Shown in pieces: positions 13,278-20,681 of a stretch of DNA of 20,681 bases. Below the pieces are notes generated by a model. That model saw nothing but the letters and a program-made list of their open reading frames with translations. It did no database searches and was not told the origin of the DNA. The translations under genes were made by a program, and so were the position numbers. Numbering within the stretch: the stretch's first letter is position 1; every line of letters begins with the position of its first letter. This stretch comes from a virus: positions 1-20,681 of IMG/VR virus record IMGVR_UViG_3300034103_001773, one strand, 5' to 3'.

Positions 13278-13720
13278 TATCTGATACCTAGTTCGTCTTC
13301 TGTAATTACTTTGAACTCTATCATTCTATCTTTACAAAACTCATCTGCTGCTTTCCACTTTGCTTGGTTAACCGCATAAGTTTTTGCTTCGTAAAGAAAA
13401 GATTTAGTCACTCTTGATTTTTGTTTTGGTGGAACAGTTTGTTTCTTTGGTTTTACTTCAATAATATAAGTTTTGATTTCGCCAGTTTGTTCTTTAACTT
13501 TAATAATAAAATCAGGAAAGTATCTATGAACACGATTATCTACAGGAGAAACATAAGGAATCCAAAATTCTTCGCTTCCCCAAGAAATTATATTTTCATT
13601 TAAGTCGCACCATCTACAGAAACGTCTTTCCCAACTACTTCTACAAATGATATTATTTGCATCACCTTTATATTTTTTAGGATATTCTGGTTTGTATTTG
13701 CTTTTAATACTTTCTGCCAT
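13277..13720 (-). CDS. 4: Head completion protein gp4 (gp50/gp4 family)
   Basis: gp4 acts at the end of DNA packaging, before tails join the head. The 147-aa protein opens with KYKGDANNIICRSSWERRFC and has HRYFPDFIIKV, both typical of the family. It shows a TnsA-like PD-(D/E)XK nuclease core: Glu31 in SSWERRF, Asp70 in RYFPDF, and Glu88-x-Lys90 in IIEVKPKK. This suggests a nuclease fold, perhaps trimming or handling DNA ends. I chose the ATG at 13720 with AAGGA just upstream; the longer frame would need a TTG. It is the first gene of the minus-strand cassette, 31 nt behind a perfect late promoter. Confidence 0.9.
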   Translation of the reverse strand: MAESIKSKYKPEYPKKYKGDANNIICRSSWERRFCRWCDLNENIISWGSEEFWIPYVSPVDNRVHRYFPDFIIKVKEQTGEIKTYIIEVKPKKQTVPPKQKSRVTKSFLYEAKTYAVNQAKWKAADEFCKDRMIEFKVITEDELGIR

Positions 13721-13750
13721 TATCCTTACTACATAATATATCAATAGAAG

Positions 13751-13759
13751 TATTTATAG
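13751..13759 (-). promoter_or_regulatory. Late promoter of the gp4-gp53 cassette
   Basis: On the minus strand CTATAAATA, a full match to the T4 late-promoter consensus TATAAATA, ends 30 nt upstream of the gp4 ATG. It is the clearest late promoter in the window and fits the structural genes that follow. It lies in the short divergent gap between gp4 and the tube-protein gene. Confidence 0.8.
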
Positions 13760-13763
13760 ATAG

Positions 13764-14546
13764 ATGCCTGCACCCAGTCCATCTAAGAAGGTATTAACAG
13801 ATTTAAAAGCGTCTATTTTAAATCCTGCTTTAACATCTCATTTTCAATGTTGGTTTAATCCACCTGACTTAGTTCAGCAGTGGATTTCCCAAAAGGCAAA
13901 TGCTGGGCTTGGAATTGCATATGGAAGCAATTCGGAATTTTTTTCCTTATCATGTTCTGAAGCATCACTTCCCGGATCATCTTTAGCAACACATGAAATT
14001 AATAATGATTATAGTGGTGTAACAGAGAGACATGTTTATAGAAGACAGTATGATGATAGAGCATCCTTTACTTTTTATGTTGATCATGACTATAATATAA
14101 TTTATTTCTTTGAAAACTGGATCTCTTATATTGTAAATGAACAATTTGCCGATGCTAATGGAATACCTGGAATTGAAAATCTAAATCATTTTTATAGAGT
14201 TAATTTTCCAAAGCAATATCAAACAACAATATATCTTAAAAAGTTTGAAAGAGATTATGCTGGAAGAATACTTCAATATAGATTTTTAAATGCATATCCA
14301 ATCAGCATTGATTCAATGCCAGTTTCCTATGATTCTTCTCAATTATTAAAGTGTACCGTGTCATTTAACTATTCAAGATATATCGTTGGTGGTGGAGAAA
14401 ATATTGTTCCACCTAGAGAATCTCTTACTTTAAATCGTCCAAATGGAGACCAGATAAATGTAAATGGACTTGATCCAAATAGACCTTTACAAGCTCAACT
14501 TGCTGAACAAGGTTTATTAACTGGAGGAACTATTCAGCAACAATAA
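13764..14546 (+). CDS. 54: Tail-tube-fold baseplate protein, gp54-like
   Basis: The 260-aa protein shows the pattern of tail-tube-type folds. CSEASLPGSSL matches the tube 'ALPG' loop, and strands follow (ASFTFYVDHDYNIIYFFENW). Next come a helix, then TTIYLKKFERDYAGRILQYR and AYPISIDSMPVSYDSSQLLK, and finally the strand CTVSFNYSRYIV. This order (tube strand, FENW helix, DxxG-R, NAYP-I, final strand) is shared by T4 gp54 and gp19. In a baseplate cassette next to gp48 and gp26, the tube initiator gp54 is the best fit. The C-terminal 50 residues are Pro/Asn/Gln-rich and flexible. No ribosome-binding site is obvious. Confidence 0.65.
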   Translation: MPAPSPSKKVLTDLKASILNPALTSHFQCWFNPPDLVQQWISQKANAGLGIAYGSNSEFFSLSCSEASLPGSSLATHEINNDYSGVTERHVYRRQYDDRASFTFYVDHDYNIIYFFENWISYIVNEQFADANGIPGIENLNHFYRVNFPKQYQTTIYLKKFERDYAGRILQYRFLNAYPISIDSMPVSYDSSQLLKCTVSFNYSRYIVGGGENIVPPRESLTLNRPNGDQINVNGLDPNRPLQAQLAEQGLLTGGTIQQQ

Positions 14547-14549
14547 ATA
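14542..14549 (+). promoter_or_regulatory. Possible late promoter of gp26
   Basis: AATAAATA overlaps the stop of the gp54-like gene, 27 nt before the gp26 ATG. Seven of eight bases match the T4 late consensus. Confidence 0.5.
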
Positions 14550-14576
14550 ATCACACTGAAACATCTATAGGATATT

Positions 14577-15296
14577 ATGCCTTTACCAAAGATCTCTACA
14601 CCAACATATGAGTTGGAACTACCTTCTACTGGACAAACAATTCAATATAGACCATTTTTAGTTAAAGAAGAAAAATTATTAGTACTAGCATTAGAAAGTG
14701 AGAATACAAAAGAGATTACAACTGCAATTAAGAACGTAATCAAATCCTGTATTCATACTAAAGGAATTAAGGTAGAAACTCTGCCAACATTTGATATTGA
14801 ATATCTTTTCCTAAACATCAGAGGTAAATCTGTTGGAGAAGAGATTGAAGTCAATATTATTTGTCCTGATGATGGTGAGACTTATGTTCCTGTCAAAATT
14901 AGTATCGATGATATCAAAGTAGAAAAGAAAGAGGATCACTCTAATAAAATTCAAGTTGATAAATCAATTGTGATGGAAATGAAGTATCCATCTCTAGATC
15001 AATTCATCAAGAGCAACTTTGATTTTAGTTCTGATGGTGCAATGGATCAATCTTTTGATCTGGTGGCAGCGTGTATTGATAAGATCTATAATGAGGAAGA
15101 AGTTTGGGCAGCGGCAGACTGTACTAAGAAAGAACTAATAGAATTTCTTGAGCAGATGAACTCAACTCAATTCAAAGAGATTGAAAAGTTCTTTGAGTCA
15201 ATGCCAAAACTTTCTCATGAAGTTAAAGTTACAAATCCAAAAACTGAAGTTGAGAGCACTGTTGTGCTGGAGGGACTCTCAAGTTTTTTCGCATAG
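14577..15296 (+). CDS. 26: Baseplate hub protein gp26, probable frameshift donor
   Basis: The 239-aa protein matches the gp26 (T4 baseplate hub/assembly) family by plan: an N-terminal strand pair (PTYELELPSTGQTIQYRPFL), the helix VKEEKLLVLALESENTKEI, the segment IEYLFLNIRGKSVGEEIE, a metal-ribbon-like CPDDGETY and the DQFI helix in the middle. T4 gp26 is 208 aa. It is needed to assemble the baseplate hub. The last codons, agt ttt ttc gca tag, contain a slippery heptamer, and a stem-loop follows 6 nt later; the -1 frame is open for another 61 codons. It begins after AGGA and a late promoter. Confidence 0.85.
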   Translation: MPLPKISTPTYELELPSTGQTIQYRPFLVKEEKLLVLALESENTKEITTAIKNVIKSCIHTKGIKVETLPTFDIEYLFLNIRGKSVGEEIEVNIICPDDGETYVPVKISIDDIKVEKKEDHSNKIQVDKSIVMEMKYPSLDQFIKSNFDFSSDGAMDQSFDLVAACIDKIYNEEEVWAAADCTKKELIEFLEQMNSTQFKEIEKFFESMPKLSHEVKVTNPKTEVESTVVLEGLSSFFA

Positions 15297-15324
15297 CTCT
15301 AGTCCACATGGACTTGGAGAGTTA
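15284..15324 (+). promoter_or_regulatory. Predicted -1 programmed ribosomal frameshift signal
   Basis: T TTT TTC at 15284-15290 lies in the gp26 frame as X XXY YYZ, the form required for simultaneous -1 slippage. After a 6-nt spacer (15291-15296, which contains the gp26 stop TAG) comes a stem-loop: CTCT (15297-15300) with AGAG (15318-15321), and AGTCC (15301-15305) with GGACT (15310-15314), an ACAT loop and a 3-nt bulge. Three further pairs can extend its base. Shifting leads to codon CGC at 15290 and on to the stop at 15473. Confidence 0.75.
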
Positions 15325-15475
15325 CTTCAAGCTTAATTTTTCCTTGATGCAGTACCATAAATATTCATTAACGGAGATTGAAAACATGATGCCTTGGGAA
15401 CGAGACATCTATGTTGAATTATTAAGAGCTCATTTAGAAGAAGAAAAACTTAAGCAGCAGCAAAATGGGTCCTGA
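15308..15475 (+). CDS. Short tail-assembly reading frame, likely the -1 extension of gp26
   Basis: A 55-codon frame (from ATG 15308) with a conserved-looking core, FSLMQYHKYSLTEIENMMPW followed by ERDIYVELL and a Glu/Lys/Gln tail. It is in the -1 frame relative to gp26 and remains open back through the slippery site. The ATG at 15308 has no ribosome-binding site and lies inside the predicted stem-loop, which favours production as a gp26 fusion of 299 aa. An internal start at 15386, with GGAG 9 nt before, could also make a 29-aa form. T4 has gene 51 in this position, but that protein is far longer and I see no clear similarity. Confidence 0.7.
   Translation: MDLESYFKLNFSLMQYHKYSLTEIENMMPWERDIYVELLRAHLEEEKLKQQQNGS
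15356..15363 (+). promoter_or_regulatory. Possible late promoter of the tape-measure pair
   Basis: CATAAATA lies within the short -1 frame, about 100 nt before the ATG at 15465. Seven of eight bases match the T4 late consensus. Confidence 0.4.
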
Positions 15476-17492
15476 CGAGTTAGATGATCTACTGGCAAGC
15501 ATAAGAGCGGAGGGTAAAAGAGAATCCGCTCTTGCTTTGTATGAGGGTAAGGGTGAAGAGGATTTAGTTGATGAAAATATAGATGAAAGAATATTAAAAC
15601 TTCTTGGATTGGATGATGTATTTGATATTGATTATGGAACTTATATTTCTCTTTTAAAAGAAAGACTTGCTGCGTCTAGAAGTTTTGGTAAAAAACTTTC
15701 TACAGAAGAAGACGAACTACTTGTTGAAGAATTTAGAAAAGTTAAAGGAAAAGTTGGTAGATTTAAAATAAGAAGAAAGAAAATTACTGCAGAAAATATT
15801 GGTGTAACTGGTCCTGTCAAAGTTTCTACCGAAAGATTTTATCTAACATCAAAAGCAATAATACCTCAACCATCAACTTCTGTTGGAGAATCTTCTGAAG
15901 ATATAAAGGATATTAGCAAAGCACTTGACGAATTACTAAAGAGCATTACAGAACAAAATAAGCAAGAGAAGAAAAAGGCAGAAGAGAGTAGAAAGTCTGA
16001 CGAACAAAGAAGAAGAACTAAAAGAGAGGTAGAATTAGAAAAACCATTAAAAAAAGCACTTGGATTAGTTAAAACTTTAGTAGCGCCATTCCAAAGTATT
16101 CTTGATAGAATCATGAGATTCATTCAGTTTACTTTGATTGGATTTTTAGTTGATAAAGTTTTAAAGTGGTTTGCTGATCCTGCAAATGAAAAGAAAGTAA
16201 AAATTCTTGGTAGATTCTTAAAGGATTGGTGGCCTGCATTAGCATTTGCTGCTGGATTATTTCTGACTCCTCTTGGTGCATTTGTTCGCGGAACTCTTAA
16301 AATGCTGAGGACTTTTGTTCCTCAAATGGTTAGATTTATGGCAGCTAATCCATTAATTTTTGGTACAGTTGCTGCTGGAGCTGGAGCATATGCTGCTGTC
16401 CAAATGAATGAAAAGTTCAGAGCACAGCAAAAGAAAACTGATAAATCTATTGTAACACCTCAGCAAACTGCTAGAACAGGAAAAACTCCTCTTCCCGCAC
16501 AACTGCAACAAGAACAAGTTCTTCAAAGAGGACTTGGTGGAATGTTTAGTGGTGGTGGTAGAGTAAGAAGAAAATCATTCTTTGGTGGTGGGGCAGTTGA
16601 TAAAATTGTAAATGTAAAAGATATTGCTTTTACAGAGGGAGGTGGTATTGATGATGACAGTGGTGTAAGAATTACTGGTGCAGGTCCTGATACTCAGTTG
16701 ATTGCTGCACAACCCGGTGAAGTTATGATGTCTAAAAAAGCAGTTGATAAACATGGTGCTAATTTTTTCCTTAAATTAAATAAGGATGCTGGTGGAACAA
16801 ATATTCCCAGAATGGTGAATAATATTCAACTTGCTCAAGGTGGCGGACTTATTGGTGCCTTGGGTAGACTAGGATTGCCTGGAACTGGAACTGTCATGGC
16901 ACCTAGAGGAATGGAACTTGGATATCAAAATAAATTTTTGGGATTAAATGTTGGAGGTGTTAGAAACTTACCATTAAATCAAACTTATTCTCCTGCAGCA
17001 GCTCAAAGATATAATACATCTCCAAGTGCTCCTAGTACTCTAAGTAGATTTGAAAGTGGGCCTCTCTTTGGTAGACATGTGAGTGTTCCTAAAACAGGAA
17101 CATCTACTCCTACTTCAGGGTTTAAACCCAAACCTTCATCTGGAATGAATTTGAATTTGAAACAAAATGTTCAAACTATACAAGGTGCTACGAAAAGGCA
17201 AATAGAAATAATGCGTCAATATGGGCATGAACCTGATGGACATGACACTTTCTTTAGAAGGCATCCTGCAGTTATGGGTCCACAGTCAAGAGCAATGCCT
17301 ATAGGAACTCCAACAATTGTTTCTAGAACTCAAACAATTGTTTTACCGCCACAAACAATACCAGGCAAAAAACCAAGTGTTCCTGTTAAAACTGGAACAC
17401 AAATACCAGATGTTTCAGTTGTTGCCAGAATTCCTCATAGAGAAATGGTAATTCGGTCTCTTGGAATTGGTGATTTGATGGGGGTAGGATGA
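15465..17492 (+). CDS. Tape-measure-like tail protein, 675 aa
   Basis: A large virion-type protein overlapping the short upstream frame by 11 nt. Residues 1-140 are charged and helical. Residues 145-195 form a strongly charged coiled coil (Glu/Lys/Arg). Residues 207-236 hold a hydrophobic motif (ILDRIMRFIQFTLIGFLVDK) that recurs in the next protein. Two further hydrophobic stretches lie near 255-275 and 293-313. A Gly-rich region leads to LIAAQPGEVMMSKKAVDKHG at 412-431, a pattern I know from phage tape measures. The C-terminus is low-complexity Pro/Thr/Ser. I infer a tail tape-measure or hub-associated protein; T4 gp29 is the positional candidate, but I cannot align it. Confidence 0.65.
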   Translation: MGPDELDDLLASIRAEGKRESALALYEGKGEEDLVDENIDERILKLLGLDDVFDIDYGTYISLLKERLAASRSFGKKLSTEEDELLVEEFRKVKGKVGRFKIRRKKITAENIGVTGPVKVSTERFYLTSKAIIPQPSTSVGESSEDIKDISKALDELLKSITEQNKQEKKKAEESRKSDEQRRRTKREVELEKPLKKALGLVKTLVAPFQSILDRIMRFIQFTLIGFLVDKVLKWFADPANEKKVKILGRFLKDWWPALAFAAGLFLTPLGAFVRGTLKMLRTFVPQMVRFMAANPLIFGTVAAGAGAYAAVQMNEKFRAQQKKTDKSIVTPQQTARTGKTPLPAQLQQEQVLQRGLGGMFSGGGRVRRKSFFGGGAVDKIVNVKDIAFTEGGGIDDDSGVRITGAGPDTQLIAAQPGEVMMSKKAVDKHGANFFLKLNKDAGGTNIPRMVNNIQLAQGGGLIGALGRLGLPGTGTVMAPRGMELGYQNKFLGLNVGGVRNLPLNQTYSPAAAQRYNTSPSAPSTLSRFESGPLFGRHVSVPKTGTSTPTSGFKPKPSSGMNLNLKQNVQTIQGATKRQIEIMRQYGHEPDGHDTFFRRHPAVMGPQSRAMPIGTPTIVSRTQTIVLPPQTIPGKKPSVPVKTGTQIPDVSVVARIPHREMVIRSLGIGDLMGVG

Positions 17493-17493
17493 T

Positions 17494-20364
17494 ATGGCAG
17501 TCATAGATTCTAAAAAATTATTACCCTCGGGCAAATCTGGGGGTTCCATCGTAGATACACAAAAACCATTTTTGGTTCCTGTAAGTAATATTCTTTATAA
17601 GAAAGATGTAAATATATCTCAAAAACTTTTAAAACCTGCAGATAGAGAAACTCAAGGATCTGGTGGCAGTCTTTTAGTCATTAAAAAGAAAGTTTTAAAG
17701 ATTCAAGATGTAATTGGTAACACTTATTTAATTCAACAAAGTGAAAATACACGAAAAAGAAAAGAAAAAGAAAGACAGAAAGCAGAGGACAGAGAGAAAA
17801 AGTTAGAAACTAAACCGGGCAGAAAGGTAGATTTTAATAGTCTACCAAAATTATCTTTACCTGGTGGAAGCATTCTTGATACAATTAAAAGATTTATTGC
17901 TTTTACTTTTGCAGGATTTTTATTTGATAAGTATAACAAATATCTTCCCAAGTTATTGGAGTTTGGAAAATATATTGAACCAGTCACTAAGTTTATTGAT
18001 ATATTTGCAAAAAATGCAATAGATGGCGTTATTAAATTTATTGATTTGGGATATCAAACTTATGATAATGTTCGTAAGAAAATTGATGATATTGGTGGAA
18101 AAGATGCAGCAAAACAATTTGATAAATTTTCTGGAGAATTAAACAAATTATTGAATGGTGCCATTATGGCATCCATGTTAATTGCTAGCACTGCACCTAG
18201 ATCTCCTAGAGGTGCTGCAGGTGGTATTGGTGCAGGTGCTTCAAGGTCTTTAGGTATGGGGGCGGTTCCAAAACCAATTAGTGGATTTGGTGCTGGAACT
18301 GGAATGACTCCCGGTAGATATAGAGCACCCGGACAAGCATCTTCAAGAGGATTCGGATTAGAGCAAGCAAGGAAAGGTTTAACATTTGAACAGTCAGTTG
18401 CAGCAAGAAAGGCTGCTCAAACAACAGCAACTCAAGGTGCTAAAGGTGCAGCAAGATTGAGCATCGCAAGAGTTCCAATTATTGGTGCTCTAATTGGTTT
18501 TATCGTTGATACTGTCGTCTTTCGTGAGAAACCATCTAGAGCAGCAGCAGGTGCGGTTGGAAGTGCTGTTGGACAAGGTATTGGACTTGCGCTTGCTGGA
18601 GGAACAACTTTTGGTCTTGGTGCTGGTGTTGGATTATTTGTTGGTGGATTCTTGGGAGACATAGTTGGCAAATCTTTATATGATGCTTTTACAGGATATC
18701 AACCACAACCAACTCCAGCAAAAGCACAAGGTGGGCAAGTTAGATCTGGACAATCTAGGGTTACACCTACAAGAAAAATTAAAACTCAACGTACATCAAC
18801 ACGTAAAACTTTTACTCCTACAAAAGTTCAACCCGGAAGAGACATTGGTGGAAAATTGAGAGTTGAAAGTTTATATGGTAAAGATGAACCAGGAAAAAGA
18901 AGCGCATTAAGAGCTCTTGTAAAAAGTTCTACAGACTTGAAGAAGATGAGATCTTTGAATGGTGTTGCTGGTGGTATGCTTGGTGCTGGTGTTGACATGG
19001 CACTTGGACAAAAACCAGATAGAAAACTTGCAAACTCTCTTGGTAATATGTTTGGTAGCGTTGTTGAAGCAGCAATAAATACAGAACTTAATTCTTCTTT
19101 TAATGATATTTCAAAATCAATTGCTATGGCAAATGGTGGAGTAGTTCCTTCCAGAGAGATTGGAAGTGGTATTAATATTGGTGAAAGAATTGGTAGATAT
19201 ATATCTAATGCTTTTTCAATCGCGCTCGAAAGTTCTGCCTCTAGAGTTCTGCAAAATTTAAATCAGGAATTGAATTTAGAAGGAGCGCCTCCTGGCGGAA
19301 CAACAGGACCTACCGGACCTGAGGGTAATGTTCCTGGAGCAAAACTTCGCTCAGGGTCTAATGCTCAGATAGAGGCAGATCTTTTAGAATATTTTACTGC
19401 AATCTATGGTAAAAATGCTGCTATCGGCATTGTTGCTAATATAAGAAGAGAGAGTGGATATAGAACTGCTACTCCAGATAATCCAAGATTTGAAGGTATG
19501 GTTCAATGGAGCCGAGATGATAGATGGCCTAAATTTGTAAAGTGGGCACAAAGTAAGGGACTGGATCCTTATAATAGAAATGCCCAAGCACAATATATTG
19601 CTATTGACATTAATAATCACGGAATTGCTGGAGAACTAAAAGCAGCTTCAAGTCCAGAGGAAGCAGCAAGCATTTTTTATAATAGATTTGAGAGGGGAGC
19701 ACACAGTAAACCAGTTAAAGGTAATAATTATACTCCAGATAATCCGCATGAAAATTTAAATAAGCAATTTATTTCTGATATAACTGGAAGAAACCCCAAC
19801 ATTGGTAGTCGAGCTTCGCAAGTAGTAGTATATCCCGCTCTTTCCATGACAGGATATAAACCACCAACACCTGGACTTTTTAATGCAATTCAATATATAA
19901 CAGGAGATTCAACTCAGGGTGCAAATTATGATCCAGTTGGACATGGTGGACTAAAATATCATGAGCATATTGCTTTTAAAACAGAAGCGGATAAAGAAAG
20001 AGCAAAAGCAGCATTAAGAGCGGCAGGATTTGTGATTGGCAGTGAATATAGACCTGGAGATCGTGGATATCATGGAGCAAATCTTGCAATTGATGTTCCT
20101 TTTTATGGACAAAAACGTAAATATAGCGATAATACATCAGGTGAACGAAAATTCAGTGCAGATGTAAGAAGAGTATTGGGAATAGGAAATGTAGCACCTG
20201 TTCAACCAAGACAAAATCTACAATTACAATCCTCATTATCACCAACACCATCATCTACTAGTAATTTGATTGCATCTATTCAACAAAATCCCTCATATAG
20301 TCAAGGTGGAAATACAATTGTCCATGATGTTAACAATATAGTAATGCCAGTTGTGATAGGTTAA
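17494..20364 (+). CDS. Tape-measure-like protein with tail lysozyme and peptidase-like domains, 956 aa
   Basis: The N-terminal part mirrors the previous protein: a Lys/Glu coiled coil near 87-106 and a hydrophobic motif at 127-146 (LDTIKRFIAFTFAGFLFDKY). Gly/Ala-rich hydrophobic segments follow at about 325-395 and mid-protein repeats to 600. Residues 620-770 match the phage tail lysozyme fold, with Glu653 in NIRRESGY, a GMVQW motif and a later Q-Y-I-A helix. Residues about 800-885 contain H823-E-H825 and a His860-x6-Asp867 pattern (GYHGANLAIDV), reminiscent of M15-type metallopeptidases. It probably opens the cell wall as the tail crosses it. The start follows TAGGATG. Confidence 0.75.
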   Translation: MAVIDSKKLLPSGKSGGSIVDTQKPFLVPVSNILYKKDVNISQKLLKPADRETQGSGGSLLVIKKKVLKIQDVIGNTYLIQQSENTRKRKEKERQKAEDREKKLETKPGRKVDFNSLPKLSLPGGSILDTIKRFIAFTFAGFLFDKYNKYLPKLLEFGKYIEPVTKFIDIFAKNAIDGVIKFIDLGYQTYDNVRKKIDDIGGKDAAKQFDKFSGELNKLLNGAIMASMLIASTAPRSPRGAAGGIGAGASRSLGMGAVPKPISGFGAGTGMTPGRYRAPGQASSRGFGLEQARKGLTFEQSVAARKAAQTTATQGAKGAARLSIARVPIIGALIGFIVDTVVFREKPSRAAAGAVGSAVGQGIGLALAGGTTFGLGAGVGLFVGGFLGDIVGKSLYDAFTGYQPQPTPAKAQGGQVRSGQSRVTPTRKIKTQRTSTRKTFTPTKVQPGRDIGGKLRVESLYGKDEPGKRSALRALVKSSTDLKKMRSLNGVAGGMLGAGVDMALGQKPDRKLANSLGNMFGSVVEAAINTELNSSFNDISKSIAMANGGVVPSREIGSGINIGERIGRYISNAFSIALESSASRVLQNLNQELNLEGAPPGGTTGPTGPEGNVPGAKLRSGSNAQIEADLLEYFTAIYGKNAAIGIVANIRRESGYRTATPDNPRFEGMVQWSRDDRWPKFVKWAQSKGLDPYNRNAQAQYIAIDINNHGIAGELKAASSPEEAASIFYNRFERGAHSKPVKGNNYTPDNPHENLNKQFISDITGRNPNIGSRASQVVVYPALSMTGYKPPTPGLFNAIQYITGDSTQGANYDPVGHGGLKYHEHIAFKTEADKERAKAALRAAGFVIGSEYRPGDRGYHGANLAIDVPFYGQKRKYSDNTSGERKFSADVRRVLGIGNVAPVQPRQNLQLQSSLSPTPSSTSNLIASIQQNPSYSQGGNTIVHDVNNIVMPVVIG

Positions 20365-20381
20365 ATAGTAATAAAAGATAA

Positions 20382-20681
20382 ATGGCAGGTTCAAAAGAGT
20401 CACTACAGTTTAATAGATTTGAAATCATTGCTAATGAAGATGGAAAATCTGTGGATCTCCGTTCGGGAACTCCTAGAATTGAGTATCGTGAAAGTGTTTT
20501 TGTTCCTTACGTGACAATTACTGCTGCGATTGTTGACACTGGAAATGCAGCATCAGCAGAATCTCAAAAGGAAGCATATGGAACTATAAGCGTATTGAAT
20601 TCAATTAAATGTCAGGGAACAGAAAAGATACTATTTAATATTGAAGATGGACGTGGTAATAAAATTAAATTAGATAAACCA
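20382..20681 (+). CDS. Baseplate hub protein, gp27-like, 3' end outside the window
   Basis: The frame opens at ATG 20382 and runs 100 codons to the window edge. The visible part is strand-rich and reads FNRFEIIANEDGKSVDLRSG, then ESVFVPYVTITAAIVDTGN, then SIKCQGTEKILFNIEDGRG. This strand order, with a hub-type 'small change' loop (VDTG), resembles the first domain of baseplate hub proteins such as gp27, and the position after the tape-measure genes agrees. The evidence is partial; it may be another hub or spike protein. No strong ribosome-binding site is seen. Confidence 0.55.
   Translation, partial: MAGSKESLQFNRFEIIANEDGKSVDLRSGTPRIEYRESVFVPYVTITAAIVDTGNAASAESQKEAYGTISVLNSIKCQGTEKILFNIEDGRGNKIKLDKP

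Noticed and set aside
16540-16680. Gly-coding GGTGGTGG clusters as DNA repeats
   Set aside because: They reflect glycine-rich protein segments; no regular unit or spacing suggests a CRISPR array or satellite.
1-20681. tRNA genes, insertion sequences or CRISPR arrays
   Set aside because: Reading the gaps between genes, all shorter than 200 nt, I found no cloverleaf, terminal inverted repeats with a transposase, or regularly spaced repeats.

Overview
The window reads as part of the genome of a T4-like cyanophage (a myovirus of marine Synechococcus or Prochlorococcus). It combines photosystem II genes (psbA, psbD), other host-type metabolic genes (glutaredoxin, speD, thyX, phoH, DUF1825 and DUF4278 proteins) and T4 core genes (33, 59, 32, 53, 48, 4, 26, a gene 54-like tube protein and the start of a hub gene). 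Genes are packed with 1-40 nt overlaps. I see no tRNA, transposon or CRISPR array.

Layout. 1-2028: psbA (5' end outside the window) and psbD, each followed by an intrinsic terminator. 2030-5171: a chain of small overlapping plus-strand genes, mostly unrecognised, containing glutaredoxin and S-adenosylmethionine decarboxylase. 5173-5630: a self-contained regulatory unit with an NtcA-type palindrome, a sigma70-like promoter, a leader that matches the cyanobacterial 'downstream-peptide' glutamine aptamer, two mini-proteins (45 and 32 aa) and a terminator. A second promoter has its -35 box inside that terminator. 5664-10444: thyX, phoH, a RecB/Cas4-like nuclease, late-transcription factor gp33, helicase loader gp59, a DUF1825 protein and single-strand DNA-binding protein gp32 with its own promoter. 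10445-13720: a minus-strand late cassette, transcribed gp4, unknown, gp48, gp53, behind an excellent late promoter. 13764-20681: a plus-strand tail cassette with a gp54-like tube protein, gp26, a short reading frame, two tape-measure-like proteins (675 and 956 aa, the second carrying a lysozyme domain) and the start of a baseplate-hub gene.

How it fits together. D1 and D2 replace the fast-turning-over photosystem II core during infection. ThyX, the nuclease, gp59 and gp32 serve DNA replication, and gp33 couples replication to late transcription. The two divergent cassettes build the baseplate, tube and tail. The two signals most worth attention are the nitrogen-responsive leader at 5173-5361 and a complete -1 ribosomal frameshift signal at the end of gp26 (15284-15324). 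The latter would make a 299-aa gp26 fusion, in the manner of the G/GT tail-assembly chaperones of other phages.
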